Shown here one piece after another: positions 42,714 through 51,648 of a stretch of 64,000 bases of DNA. The stretch comes from Rikenellaceae bacterium. Its GTDB lineage: Bacteria; Bacteroidota; Bacteroidia; Bacteroidales; Rikenellaceae. Within the stretch, counting starts at the first letter, position 1, and each line of letters opens with the position of its first letter. The stretch spans positions 1 to 64,000 of the forward strand of contig SUZJ01000008.1 of NCBI GenBank assembly GCA_015059945.1. The letters are read 5' to 3'. The notes below the pieces were generated by a model, which made no database searches, was not told the origin of the DNA, and saw only the letters and a list, made by a program, of their open reading frames with translations. The position numbers and the translations under genes were made by a program.

Positions 42714-44009
42714 ATGAGCAAAAAAATAAACGTCATAACCCTCGGTTGCTCGAAAAACTTGGTAGACAGCGAGCACCTGATGGCCCAGCTTGACGAGGCG
42801 GGCTATGAGATTGTTACCGACTCGAACGACACCGATGCCAAGGTGGTGGTAATCAACACCTGCGGCTTCATTGGCGATGCCAAAGAGGAGGCCATACAGA
42901 CCATCTTGGAGTGTGCCCAGGCCAAGGCCGACGGCCGCATCGAGAGGTTGTTTGTTATGGGCTGCTTGAGCGAGCGCTATGCCGACGAGCTCAGGAGCGA
43001 GATTCCCGAGGTTGATGACTACTTTGGCGCACGCTCACTTAAAGAGGTTGTCGAGGCTCTGGGGGCCGACTATCTGCCCGAGCTCGAAACCGAGCGACTG
43101 CTCACCACTCCCGACCACTACGCCTATCTGAAAATTGGCGAGGGTTGCAACTGGCACTGCGCCTACTGCGCCATTCCGCTCATCAGGGGCAACCACCGCA
43201 GCGTACCTATGGAGAAAGTGTTGGAGGAGGCCGAGGGACTGGTGGCTGTGGGCGTAAAGGAGATTATTGTAATCGCCCAAGACACCACCTACTATGGCAA
43301 AGACCTCTACGGCAAGCGTATGTTGGCCGAGCTGCTGCGCAAGTTGTGCGCCATTGAGGGGGTTGAGTGGGTGAGGCTGCACTACGCCTACCCGACCGAC
43401 TTCCCACAAGAGGTTATTGAGGTTATGCGCGACGAGCCCAAGATTTGCAAGTACCTCGACATACCCTTGCAGCACATATCGGACAACCAACTCTCGGCAA
43501 TGCGTCGTCGCATCACCAAGGCCGAGACCGAGGCTCTGGTCGCAAGGTTGCGTAGCGAGATACCCGACATAGCCCTCAGGACAACAATGTTGGTGGGCTT
43601 CCCGGGCGAGACCGAGGAGGACTTTGAGGAGTTGTGCGACTTTGTGCGCAAGGTGCGCTTCGAGCGTCTGGGCGCCTTTGCCTACTCGGAGGAGGAGGGC
43701 ACCCCGAGTGCGCTGACAATGGAGGACAACGTGCCCGAGGAGGTCAAAGAGAGCCGCGTGGAGCGACTGATGCAGATACAAAAGCGCATATCGCTCGCAC
43801 TGAATGCCGAGAGGGTTGGCAAAACTATGAGGGCCATAATAGACCGCACCGAGGGCGACTACTACATCGGTCGCTCGCAGTACGACTCGCCCGAGGTTGA
43901 TGAAGAGATACTTATCACCTCGGCCAAGGAGCTCGAAATGGGCCAGATGGTAGACGTGCTCATCACCGACTGCGAAGAGTACGACCTCTATGGCAAGGTG
44001 GTGGAGTAG
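42714..44009 (+). CDS. rimO: Ribosomal protein S12 methylthiotransferase RimO
   Basis: RimO adds a methylthio group to an aspartate of ribosomal protein S12 by radical SAM chemistry. The 431-residue protein has the N-terminal UPF0004 cysteines (TLGCSKN, NTCGFIG, MGCLSE). The radical SAM motif is CNWHCAYC, followed by the core GFPGETEEDF, and a TRAM domain closes the C-terminus. All six cluster cysteines are present. It shares the ftsY transcript, probably, and is followed by a new promoter at 44040-44071. Confidence 0.97.
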   Translation: MSKKINVITLGCSKNLVDSEHLMAQLDEAGYEIVTDSNDTDAKVVVINTCGFIGDAKEEAIQTILECAQAKADGRIERLFVMGCLSERYADELRSEIPEVDDYFGARSLKEVVEALGADYLPELETERLLTTPDHYAYLKIGEGCNWHCAYCAIPLIRGNHRSVPMEKVLEEAEGLVAVGVKEIIVIAQDTTYYGKDLYGKRMLAELLRKLCAIEGVEWVRLHYAYPTDFPQEVIEVMRDEPKICKYLDIPLQHISDNQLSAMRRRITKAETEALVARLRSEIPDIALRTTMLVGFPGETEEDFEELCDFVRKVRFERLGAFAYSEEEGTPSALTMEDNVPEEVKESRVERLMQIQKRISLALNAERVGKTMRAIIDRTEGDYYIGRSQYDSPEVDEEILITSAKELEMGQMVDVLITDCEEYDLYGKVVE

Positions 44010-44039
44010 CCCTCGTGGGCAAATTCTTTTGGCCGATTG

Positions 44040-44071
44040 TTTGGTACAAGAGAATAAATTTGCTATTTTTG
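44040..44071 (+). promoter_or_regulatory. Promoter for the coiled-coil/zapA unit
   Basis: TTTG (44040-44043) and TATTTTTG (44064-44071) are 20 bp apart, an ideal Bacteroidetes promoter. The leader to 44123 would be about 45 nt. Confidence 0.75.
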
Positions 44072-44122
44072 TAGTGATTTGACAAAATAGGTAGACAAAA
44101 CAGACAAGACCGAGCAACAGTT

Positions 44123-44419
44123 ATGGCTAAGCAGCAAGTAGTAAACTCACTGATTGAGAAAGTGGGGCGAGTGATTGAAGAGAACACCCGCCTACAAGCC
44201 ACTGCGGCCAAAGCGCTCGGCGAACGCGACAAACTGCGCAACGAGAACAAGGAGCTCAAAGCACGTATCGACCAGCTCGAAGCACGCCTCAAACTCCTCG
44301 AACTCGGCGAAGGCCTTGCCGGTGGAGCAAACACCGAAGAGAGCCGCAAGAGAGCCCGCGCACAGGTCAATCGTCTTATGCGGGAGATTGACGGGTGCAT
44401 AGCACTGATGAACCGTTAG
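44123..44419 (+). CDS. Small coiled-coil protein upstream of zapA, function unknown
   Basis: The 98-residue protein is nearly all coiled coil (~5-65: VNSLIEKVGRVIEENTRL, then RNENKELKARIDQLEARL). A short basic tail ends it. It has no signal or membrane segment. It begins a two-gene unit with zapA, 53 bp downstream, under a strong promoter. By position and shape it may be a division-associated partner similar in style to ZapB, but sequence alone does not show that. Confidence 0.75.
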   Translation: MAKQQVVNSLIEKVGRVIEENTRLQATAAKALGERDKLRNENKELKARIDQLEARLKLLELGEGLAGGANTEESRKRARAQVNRLMREIDGCIALMNR

Positions 44420-44472
44420 TGGCAGCGCAGCACTACACCACATACACACACCAACGCACAACCAACAACACA

Positions 44473-44760
44473 ATGGCAGACACCCTGAAAATACACCTCG
44501 ACATTGCGGGACACAAGTACCCAATGATGATTGAGCGCTCGAAAGAGGAACTCTACCGCAAGGCCGAGAAAGAGGTAAACGCTTGGGTGTCTACCATCGA
44601 GTCGAGATACCGTATGGACAAAGAAGGCTGTCTGGCTATGGCCGCCCTGCAATTGGCCATACAAAACGTCGAGCGCACCACCGCTCGCAACATCGACGAC
44701 GACCTCGAAGAGCTCACCAAGCTCGAGCGCACCATCGATGCCCACCTGGCAAAGTTATAG
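44473..44760 (+). CDS. zapA: Cell division protein ZapA
   Basis: ZapA bundles FtsZ filaments at the division site. The 95-residue protein has the N-terminal beta part (LKIHLDIAGHKYPMMIERSKEELYRKAEKEVN). A long helix follows that forms the tetramer coiled coil (DDDLEELTKLERTIDAHLAKL). The start at 44473 is the Met opening the conserved fold; the frame upstream overlaps the previous gene and looks untranslated. A 6S-like RNA follows, the conserved zapA-ssrS-type neighbourhood. Confidence 0.88.
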   Translation: MADTLKIHLDIAGHKYPMMIERSKEELYRKAEKEVNAWVSTIESRYRMDKEGCLAMAALQLAIQNVERTTARNIDDDLEELTKLERTIDAHLAKL

Positions 44761-44787
44761 CGTTTGTAGATTAGTGGTTGTTCAATA

Positions 44788-44842
44788 GGGAGAGGGCCGA
44801 AGGATTGATCGGAGGGGCCGAAGGATTGGTTAGGAGAGGGGC
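44788..44842. repeat. Imperfect 22-bp tandem repeat, 2.5 copies
   Basis: Two 22-bp units with GGGCCGAAGGATTG and a partial third lie between zapA and the 6S-like RNA. The rest of 44843-44927 shows no gene. Confidence 0.65.
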
Positions 44843-44927
44843 AAGTGTTATTATGTAATGCTTCTCAGACCCCGACAAGTAAAGCGACACGTTCTTACAC
44901 ATATATATTATTGGAACAAAAGACTTA

Positions 44928-45149
44928 TACCCGCATAGATTCCATTAAGATTTGCGAAACTCAACACTTAAAAAATTGAGAGTTACTCGTAGTATCAAAA
45001 ACAGGCCTAGGTGACCCCGCAAGGGGGAGTGTCCGAAGGTAACCCTTTCCGATGCCGTTGGACGTTTGCGATGCAAATACGGAGCTCTCACATATGACGA
45101 TTCGGTAGTTTCGTCAAACAATTCATGGAACTCTATGTGGGATTTTTTT
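44928..45149 (+). ncRNA. ssrS: Probable 6S RNA (Bacteroidales type)
   Basis: The RNA would run about 220 nt. A closing stem pairs 44930-44945 (CCCGCATAGATTCCAT) with 45125-45141 over 16 bp with one bulge and one G-U, and a T-run follows at 45144-45149. Inside are CCCC-GCAA-GGGG, ACTCAA/TTGAGAGT, TTTGC-GAT-GCAAA and TGACGA/TCGTCA hairpins. Its place between zapA and rny, its length and the long closing stem fit 6S RNA, which mimics an open promoter and binds RNA polymerase. No primary-sequence consensus was checked. It contains a rare CATG (45124-45127). Confidence 0.65.
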
Positions 45150-45260
45150 ATTTATACCACACACCAAAAGAAAATAAACACATTTAACAAAACATTAAAA
45201 TACAGACAAAACAAACCATAGAAACAAACTAAAACACACCAACAAACAAGTAAGACAATT

Positions 45261-46808
45261 ATGTTAGCAATAGTATTATCAGCCGTTATCTCAGCCACTG
45301 TGGGCATTGGCACCTACATTGTGGTTACAAATGCGATAACCAAAAGCACCGTTCGCAAGCGCCGCGAAGCCCTCATCAAAGAGGCCGAGGCCGAGGGCGA
45401 AATGATTAAGAAGGAGAAAATCCTCCAAGCAAAAGAGAAATTTATCCAACTCAAAAGCGAGCACGACCGCACCGTAAACGAGCGCAACCAAAAGCTCAAC
45501 CAGCGCGAGCAGGGCATCAAGCAGGTCGAGAACAACCTCAACCAGCAGCGCTCGGAGCTCGACAAGAAGAACAACGAGGTGGAGAAGTTGCGCGAGCAGT
45601 TGGGTGGCCAGCTTGCACAAATCGAAAAGCGCAAAGAGGAGGCCGACCGCATCATCAAAGAGCAGAACATCAAGCTCGAGCAGATTGGCGGTATGAGTGC
45701 CGATGAGGCCAAAGCCGTACTGATGGAGAATATGAAGGCTGAGGCCGAGCAAGAGGCCCAGACCTACATCAGCGACACCATCGAGGAGGCCAAGCTGACC
45801 GCAAGCAAAGAGGCCAAGCGCATCGTTATCCAGACCATCCAGAGGGTTGCCGTAGAGACCGCTATCGAGAACTCGGTAACCGTATTCAACATCGACAGCG
45901 ACGAGGTCAAAGGCCGCATCATCGGTCGCGAGGGCCGCAACATCCGCGCTTTGGAGGCCGCAACAGGTGTGGAGATTATTGTCGATGACACCCCAGATGC
46001 AATCATCCTCTCGGGCTTCGACCCCGTACGCAGGGAGATTGCACGTCTGTCGCTCCACCAGCTCGTAACCGACGGCCGTATCCACCCCGCACGTATCGAG
46101 GAGGTTGTGGCAAAGGTCAAGAAACAGATCGAGGAGGAGATTGCCGAGGTGGGCAAACGCACCACTATCGACCTGGGCATCCACAATATGCACCCCGAGT
46201 TGGTAAGGCTTATCGGTAAGATGAAGTACCGCTCGTCGTATGGCCAGAACCTGTTGCAACACGCTCGCGAGACCGCAAACCTGTGTGGCATTATGGCTGC
46301 CGAGCTGGGCCTCAATGTGAAGGCTGCTCGCAGGGCAGGTCTGCTGCACGATATTGGCAAGGTACCCGATGACGAGCCCGAGCTGCCACACGCAATGATT
46401 GGTATGAAACTCTGCGAGAAGTACAAAGAGAAACCCGATGTTTGCAACGCCGTAGGCTCGCACCACGAGGAGATGGAGATGACCTCGCTCATCGCCCCCA
46501 TCGTTCACGTCTGCGATGCTATTTCGGGTGCCCGCCCTGGTGCACGTAGCGAGATTGTAGAGAGCTATATCAAACGTCTGAAAGAGATGGAGGATATTGC
46601 CCTTTCGTACCCTGGTGTTATGAAGACCTACGCAATTCAGGCAGGTCGCGAGCTGAGGGTTATCGTAGGTGCCGAGAAGATTAGCGATATGGAGAGCGAG
46701 CAGCTCAGCCGCGATATTGCCAAGAAGATTCAGGACGAGATGACCTACCCAGGTCAGGTTAAGATTACCGTCATCCGCGAGACTCGCGCCGTAGCCTACG
46801 CCAAGTAG
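45261..46808 (+). CDS. rny: Ribonuclease Y
   Basis: RNase Y is the membrane-anchored endonuclease that starts mRNA decay in many bacteria. The 515-residue protein has an N-terminal membrane segment (~1-25), a long charged coiled coil (~30-175) and a KH domain ([19 protein letters not shown]). The HD domain carries [11 protein letters not shown] and SHHEEMEM. Length and order are typical. ricT, whose relatives modulate RNase Y, is encoded at 34856-36319. Confidence 0.97.
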   Translation: MLAIVLSAVISATVGIGTYIVVTNAITKSTVRKRREALIKEAEAEGEMIKKEKILQAKEKFIQLKSEHDRTVNERNQKLNQREQGIKQVENNLNQQRSELDKKNNEVEKLREQLGGQLAQIEKRKEEADRIIKEQNIKLEQIGGMSADEAKAVLMENMKAEAEQEAQTYISDTIEEAKLTASKEAKRIVIQTIQRVAVETAIENSVTVFNIDSDEVKGRIIGREGRNIRALEAATGVEIIVDDTPDAIILSGFDPVRREIARLSLHQLVTDGRIHPARIEEVVAKVKKQIEEEIAEVGKRTTIDLGIHNMHPELVRLIGKMKYRSSYGQNLLQHARETANLCGIMAAELGLNVKAARRAGLLHDIGKVPDDEPELPHAMIGMKLCEKYKEKPDVCNAVGSHHEEMEMTSLIAPIVHVCDAISGARPGARSEIVESYIKRLKEMEDIALSYPGVMKTYAIQAGRELRVIVGAEKISDMESEQLSRDIAKKIQDEMTYPGQVKITVIRETRAVAYAK

Positions 46809-46836
46809 CCCTCCGAGCCGCGAACGCAACGAAGAG

Positions 46837-46875
46837 AGAGAGCCGCCCCACAAACGGGAGCGGCTCTCTATTTTT
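46837..46875 (+). terminator. rny terminator
   Basis: The stem AGAGAGCCGC with its complement has an inner CCC/GGG and is followed by a T-run (46871-46875). Confidence 0.85.
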
Positions 46876-46895
46876 ATCGACCAACACCGACAAAG

Positions 46896-46994
46896 TCATT
46901 AAGGGCTTTAAGGACCTTGGGGGCCTTAAATAAAATCATAGAACTCCTATTGCTCTTATATCTCTTATAGGACTAATAAGAGATATAGGAGATT
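46896..46994. repeat. Nonamer array, 11 units
   Basis: Eleven 9-bp units run in register: the first four are TCATTAAGG/GCTTTAAGG-like and the later ones CTCCTA, CTCTTA and TAGGAnnnn-like. It parallels the array at 62445-62534 unit by unit, and both follow a strong terminator. Confidence 0.85.
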
Positions 46995-47007
46995 TACAGA
47001 CCCCCTC

Positions 47008-47040
47008 CCCCTTCGGGGACTCCCCCTAACTCAGGGGGAG
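47008..47040. repeat. C-rich double hairpin
   Basis: CCCC-TTC-GGGG (47008-47018) and CTCCCCCT-AACTC-AGGGGGAG (47020-47040) resemble the palindrome pair of the composite modules but in shorter form. Confidence 0.7.
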
Positions 47041-47099
47041 AGTGGTGGTGGTTCTTTTCTCGGTGAGAATGGGAATGGGAGGCATCCGAATAGGATGCA

Positions 47100-47159
47100 A
47101 AAATATAAGAGTAGCGACTGCGCAAGTTCACTTGCAAGCAGTTGCTACTCTTGTATTTT
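47100..47159. terminator. 60-nt near-perfect hairpin between rny and lpxA
   Basis: The stem of about 28 bp pairs 47100-47121 with 47138-47159 (two G-U pairs). An inner GCAAGT-TC-ACTTGC extends it. A- and T-runs at the ends would allow termination on both strands of these convergent genes. Confidence 0.75.
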
Positions 47160-47207
47160 AACAGCCCGTTAGGGCACCACGCCCAGCCTCAGCGCAAAGG
47201 CAATACA

Positions 47208-47244
47208 CTAAAAGTTTTTGGTGCCGCTTTTTACAAAAAGGGGC
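47208..47244. repeat. TTTTTGTAAAAA-type dispersed repeat, inverted copy
   Basis: Read on the minus strand it is CTTTTTGTAAAAAGC, then GGCACCAAAAACTTTTAG, nearly the same as 33505-33537. It lies 83 bp beyond the lpxA stop. Confidence 0.7.
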
Positions 47245-47327
47245 AGTTTCAGGCGGCACACGCTCGGAAGAACCACAACAAATGACAAATGCATCGTTAC
47301 GATGCCGCCAAAGGCCTCCCGCAAAGG

Positions 47328-48128
47328 CTACTCGTCGGCAGCCACAGCGGTGGTGTTGTAGGGCTTGAGGATGCCACGTTTCGACGAGCGGATGAACTCA
47401 ACCACTTGGTTGCGGATTTCGCTCTCGGGGAACTGGGCCATCACAATATCGCAAGCGGCCGAGTAGGTGTGGCCGTCCTGGAACAGCACGCGGAAGATGT
47501 CCTGAATCTGGCCAATCTGCTCGGGGGTAAAGCCTCTGCGGCGCAGGCCCAAGAAATTGGCACCAACGTAGGTGATAGGTGTGTGGGCAGCCTTGACGTA
47601 TGGGGGTACATCTTTATTAACATAGGTGTTGGCGGCAATCATTGCGTGGTCGCCAATGCGGCTGAACTGGTGGGCACCGCTGTGGCCACCGAACACTACC
47701 CAGTTACCCAGCTCGACCTCGCCTGCCAGCGACACGTTATTTACGATAACGCAGTTGTTGCCGATGATGCAGTCGTGGGCTATGTGTGCGTAGGCCATCA
47801 CGAGGTTGTTGTTGCCCATAACGGTTTTGCCCTTAGCATCGGTGCCTCGGTTGACGGTGCAGCACTCGCGGAAGGTGTTGTTGTCGCCAATCTCGCAGGT
47901 AGTATACTCGCCGTGGAATTTCAAATCTTGGGGCACACCACCGATAACTGCGCCACTGTGAACCTTGCAGTTTTTACCCATACGGGTACCGCTCATAACG
48001 CTTGCGTGGGGGCCGATCCAGCTGCCATCGCCAATCACCACATCATCCTCGATGTAGGCAAAGGGCTCGACAGTTACATTCTCGCCCAACTGTGCGCCGG
48101 GCGCAATATAAGCCAATTTGCTAATCAT
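47328..48128 (-). CDS. lpxA: UDP-N-acetylglucosamine acyltransferase LpxA
   Basis: LpxA transfers a hydroxyacyl chain to UDP-GlcNAc, the first step of lipid A. The 266-residue protein is a left-handed beta-helix of hexapeptide repeats with the catalytic histidine region YAHIAHDC. The C-terminal helical domain begins VGANFLGLRRRGF. Length is normal. It lies 34 bp after lpxC on the same strand. Confidence 0.95.
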   Translation of the reverse strand: MISKLAYIAPGAQLGENVTVEPFAYIEDDVVIGDGSWIGPHASVMSGTRMGKNCKVHSGAVIGGVPQDLKFHGEYTTCEIGDNNTFRECCTVNRGTDAKGKTVMGNNNLVMAYAHIAHDCIIGNNCVIVNNVSLAGEVELGNWVVFGGHSGAHQFSRIGDHAMIAANTYVNKDVPPYVKAAHTPITYVGANFLGLRRRGFTPEQIGQIQDIFRVLFQDGHTYSAACDIVMAQFPESEIRNQVVEFIRSSKRGILKPYNTTAVAADE

Positions 48129-48162
48129 AATCTCTTTGTCAGTTTTAATATGGGGAAAGTTT

Positions 48163-49068
48163 TTATATTGTTTTCTCTATCAGTTTTGCCGTCTCGGTGT
48201 TGGCCAAGTGGCCGGGGCGCAGGGCGGTAACCTTGCCATTTATGCGCCTACCGATGAGTGCCAAGTCACCCAGTATGTCGAGCAGTTTGTGGCGTGCAAT
48301 CTCGTTCTCGAAGCGGAGGGCCAAGTGGTTAAGGTAGCCGTTCTCGACCTCGATATCCTCTTTGTTGAAGGCCTTGCAAATAGCCCTCTTCGAGCGGTCA
48401 GAGATGGGTTTTTCGACCACCACGATAGCGCTCTCGACCGAGCCACCCTTGATAAGCCCAAGTTTGAGCAGCAGCTCAATCTCGTGCAGGAATACAAAGG
48501 TACGGCAGGGTGCTATGTTGGTCACAAAGTCGTCGCCGAGGCGGTACGAGGCGGTCTGGCGCCCCACAACCTGCGAGTTGTAATCGACCGTTACGTCTAC
48601 CGAGTAGCTCTCGGCAGGCTCTACTACAACTTCCACGCCTTTTTTGTCAATAGCCCACCTTACGGGCTCCTTTATGTCGAGCACCTTGCGCTCGGCCTCG
48701 AGCTCGCAGATGCCCACGCGGTTAATTTCGGCCGCATACTCTCTGGCCGAGCCATCCATAATAGGCGTTTCGGGAGCATTGATGTCTACAACAGCGTTGT
48801 CGACACCCATAGTCCACAAGGCAGCCATCAGGTGTTCGATAGTCGATACCTTTGCCTTGCCGAGTTTGATAGTAGTGCCACGTGCGGTATCGACCACATA
48901 GCGGGCCAGTGCGGGTACCTCGGGGGCCCCTTTTATGTCGGTGCGTCTGAAAACAATGCCCCTATCGGCCTCGGCAGGGTTTACGACCATCGTAACGATA
49001 GCCCCTGTGTGCAACCCTTTGCCCGAAAAACTGATAGGTGAGCAAATTGTGGTTTGTTTGTTAGACAT
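48163..49068 (-). CDS. lpxC: UDP-3-O-acyl-N-acetylglucosamine deacetylase LpxC (not fused to FabZ)
   Basis: LpxC is the zinc deacetylase that commits to lipid A. The 301-residue protein has the zinc histidine in STIEHLMAAL, the C-terminal zinc pair and base region RHKLLDILGDLAL, and PAEADRGIVF near the N-terminus. In most Bacteroidetes LpxC is joined to FabZ in one protein of about 460 residues. Here the reading frame stops after the LpxC domain and lpxA follows, so FabZ is separate or elsewhere. A -7 box lies at 49098-49105. Confidence 0.94.
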   Translation of the reverse strand: MSNKQTTICSPISFSGKGLHTGAIVTMVVNPAEADRGIVFRRTDIKGAPEVPALARYVVDTARGTTIKLGKAKVSTIEHLMAALWTMGVDNAVVDINAPETPIMDGSAREYAAEINRVGICELEAERKVLDIKEPVRWAIDKKGVEVVVEPAESYSVDVTVDYNSQVVGRQTASYRLGDDFVTNIAPCRTFVFLHEIELLLKLGLIKGGSVESAIVVVEKPISDRSKRAICKAFNKEDIEVENGYLNHLALRFENEIARHKLLDILGDLALIGRRINGKVTALRPGHLANTETAKLIEKTI

Positions 49069-49097
49069 ACTCTTCCGGTTTTCACATTTTTAGTCTA

Positions 49098-49105
49098 CAA
49101 AGATA
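49098..49105 (-). promoter_or_regulatory. -7 promoter box for lpxC-lpxA
   Basis: The minus strand reads TATCTTTG, about 30 bp before the ATG at 49068. Confidence 0.5.
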
Positions 49106-49128
49106 ATTATTTTTTCAAATAAAAGCAC

Positions 49129-49136
49129 TACCTTTG
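49129..49136 (+). promoter_or_regulatory. -7 promoter box for the TonB-like gene
   Basis: TACCTTTG gives a leader of about 30 nt to the ATG at 49173; it faces away from the lpxC box. Confidence 0.45.
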
Positions 49137-49172
49137 TATGAAAATGAGATTTATTGCGTTTAGCAACTAACA

Positions 49173-50003
49173 ATGGCAGAGCAAAAACCACAAAATAAGC
49201 CCCCACAACGCCCCGCGCAGGGTGCCCCTATGCAGCCCCAGCGCAAGCCGCGCCTCGACTTGCCCTTCCGCCGTCGCAAGTTCGATGCTGCCGAGTGGGC
49301 CTATGACCACCGCGTGGCCATACTGGCAACGGTGGTGGCCTATGTGATTTTTGGCGTTACGTTTGTTACTGCCGACATTGTTGTCAGCCAGCGCCAAACG
49401 CAGAGCGAGATATTGCTCGATTTGACCGACCTGGCCGAGTTGCAGGAGGAGCTCAGGCGTGCCCAAGAGCTCAACGACCTGCTGAACGAGCAGTACGACA
49501 ACCAGCCTGCCGAGAACCGAGTATCGAACGAGAACGCTCTGGATGAGAACCTCGAAGACCACCGCACCAACGCCTCGGAAATCTACTCCGAGGCCGACAA
49601 GGTACAAGAGCGCCTGCGCCAAAATGCCGACGACTATGCCGCAGGGTTGAGGGCCGAGCAGGAGATACTCGACCGCCGCTATGAGGGCGAGGATAACCTG
49701 AAAAGCGAGCGCGTGAGGGGTAAGGTTACGGTGTCGTACTCGTTGAGCAGCCCCGTGCGCCACGCGCGAGTGATGCCTGTACCGTCGTATATGTGCGAGG
49801 GTGGTGGCTCGGTGGTGGTGAAAATTACGGTCGACCGCGACGGCTATGTACTATCGGCCAAGGTTGATGACCGCCGCTCGGAAAAGAATGCCTGCCTGCG
49901 CGAGGCGGCGCTGCAAAAGGCCGAGGAGTCGGTGTTCAATGCCGACGTGGCGGCCCCTGCCAAACAGCACGGCACAATCGAGTACCTCTTCATCTCGCAG
50001 TAG
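49173..50003 (+). CDS. TonB-like energy transducer or envelope protein
   Basis: The 276-residue protein has a Pro/Gln/Arg-rich cytoplasmic N-terminus (1-45) and one membrane helix (~48-66). A Glu/Asn-rich coiled periplasmic stretch follows (~75-175). The C-terminal domain is close to the TonB pattern: VVVKITVDRDGYVLSAKVDD, then CLREAALQKAEESVF. It may link the proton gradient to an outer-membrane receptor, but no ExbB/ExbD or receptor genes are adjacent, so a structural role is possible. It heads a likely run with the antiporter gene 33 bp downstream. Confidence 0.6.
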   Translation: MAEQKPQNKPPQRPAQGAPMQPQRKPRLDLPFRRRKFDAAEWAYDHRVAILATVVAYVIFGVTFVTADIVVSQRQTQSEILLDLTDLAELQEELRRAQELNDLLNEQYDNQPAENRVSNENALDENLEDHRTNASEIYSEADKVQERLRQNADDYAAGLRAEQEILDRRYEGEDNLKSERVRGKVTVSYSLSSPVRHARVMPVPSYMCEGGGSVVVKITVDRDGYVLSAKVDDRRSEKNACLREAALQKAEESVFNADVAAPAKQHGTIEYLFISQ

Positions 50004-50036
50004 CAGAGGTGTAAAACCACACAAAAACCATCATAT

Positions 50037-51614
50037 ATGATACTTAGCACCGAAAATATACTCTTTATCGGCTCGATAATCTTCTTCGTGGCTATTGTGG
50101 CCGGCAAGGTGAGCAACCGCTTTGGCACACCTATGCTGTTGCTGTTCTTGTTGGTGGGAATGTTGTTCGGCACCGACGGCTTGGGTATCGAGTTCGACAA
50201 CTTTGCCTCGGCCCAGTTTATCGGTATGATAGCGCTGAGTGTAATCCTCTTCTCGGGCGGTATGGATACCGACTTCAAGGAGATTAAGCCGGTGATGAAG
50301 GAGGGCTTGGTGCTCTCGACGGTGGGGGTGCTGCTTACGGCTGCCTTTACGGGGCTGTTTATCTACTTCGTAGGCGGAGCCCTCGGCAAGCACGTTGCAC
50401 TACCCGTAGCTCTGCTTACGGCGGCAGTTATGTCGTCGACCGACTCGGCCTCGGTCTTTGCCATACTGAGGGCCAAAAAGCAGGGGCTCAAACACAACCT
50501 GCGCCCATTGCTGGAGCTCGAGAGCGGTAGTAACGACCCTATGGCCTACATACTCACCATTCTGCTCATACAGATTGTAAGTGGCAGTGGCGCAGAGGCT
50601 TCGGCAGGTCAAGTGGCCCTCACATTCTTGAAACAGATGGGCATTGGTGCACTGGCGGGATGGCTGCTCGGCTTGGGGGCGATAGAGGTCATCAACCGAC
50701 TGAACATTGGCAACAAGTCGCTCTACTCGATACTGCTGTTGAGCGTGATTTTCTTTATCTCGTCGTTCACCAATATGATTGAGGGCAACGGCTTCTTGGC
50801 GGTATACATTGCGGGTATAGTTATGGGTAATCAGCGCCTGAGCTACAAACACTCGCTGCGCACATTCTTCGACGGCATAACCTGGCTGGTGCAGATAGTT
50901 ATGTTCTTGATGCTGGGATTGTTGGTCAATCCCCACGAGCTGGTAGATATTGCTCTGTTGGGTGTGTTGGTGGGCGTCTTTATGATTGTGATTGCAAGGC
51001 CCCTGGCGGTGCATCTTTCGCTGCTGCCGCTGGGTAGCAAGCTGCCCCGCAACGCTCGCCACTACATATCGTGGGTGGGCCTGAGGGGTGCGGCACCCAT
51101 TTTGTTTGCCACCTACCCCAAGCTGGCAGGCCTCGACCCCAACAATACCATCTTCAACCTGGTATTCTTCATCACCATCTTCTCGCTGGTGGTGCAGGGC
51201 ACTACCGTAAGCAGTATGGCCAACGTGATGGGTGTGAGCGACAAGAGCCCCCAAGAGGGCTTCGACATCGACCTGCCCGACGAGGTTAGGGCGGCGCTGA
51301 CCGAGGTAGAGATTACCTCCAACGCCTCGGTGGGTAAGACTCTCAAAGAGATAACCCTGCCCCCCAAGACGCTCGTTATGATGATTCGCCGCGATGGGCA
51401 CTACATCATCCCCAACGGCCAGACCGAGATCCACAAGGGCGACCGCCTGCTGCTGATATCCGAGGAGGAGGCCCACGACCCACAGAGGCCCATCAAACAC
51501 CGTGGCCACATTGCCCGATTTGAGAGTGTGAAGAGCTTTATCGAAAGCGTGTCGCACAAGGGGCATCACCACAAGGATGAGCACTCCGCCGAGGAGAGTA
51601 AGAGCGAGGAATAA
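50037..51614 (+). CDS. K+/H+ antiporter, CPA1 family (NhaP2/CvrA-type)
   Basis: The 525-residue protein has about 12 hydrophobic segments with the CPA1 signature (ALSVILFSGGMDTDFKEI, SSTDSASVFAIL, ELESGSNDPMAYIL). A cytoplasmic RCK_C/TrkA-C domain follows (~400-490: VGKTLKEITLPPKTLVMMIRR) and a His/Lys/Glu tail. It should export K+ (or Na+) in exchange for protons. RCK_C domains often bind c-di-AMP in other bacteria and cdaA is present in the window; a link is speculation. mscS follows after 34 bp. Confidence 0.88.
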   Translation: MILSTENILFIGSIIFFVAIVAGKVSNRFGTPMLLLFLLVGMLFGTDGLGIEFDNFASAQFIGMIALSVILFSGGMDTDFKEIKPVMKEGLVLSTVGVLLTAAFTGLFIYFVGGALGKHVALPVALLTAAVMSSTDSASVFAILRAKKQGLKHNLRPLLELESGSNDPMAYILTILLIQIVSGSGAEASAGQVALTFLKQMGIGALAGWLLGLGAIEVINRLNIGNKSLYSILLLSVIFFISSFTNMIEGNGFLAVYIAGIVMGNQRLSYKHSLRTFFDGITWLVQIVMFLMLGLLVNPHELVDIALLGVLVGVFMIVIARPLAVHLSLLPLGSKLPRNARHYISWVGLRGAAPILFATYPKLAGLDPNNTIFNLVFFITIFSLVVQGTTVSSMANVMGVSDKSPQEGFDIDLPDEVRAALTEVEITSNASVGKTLKEITLPPKTLVMMIRRDGHYIIPNGQTEIHKGDRLLLISEEEAHDPQRPIKHRGHIARFESVKSFIESVSHKGHHHKDEHSAEESKSEE

Positions 51615-51648
51615 CAATTGGTAAGAGAGAAAAAAGAACTGAAATACT

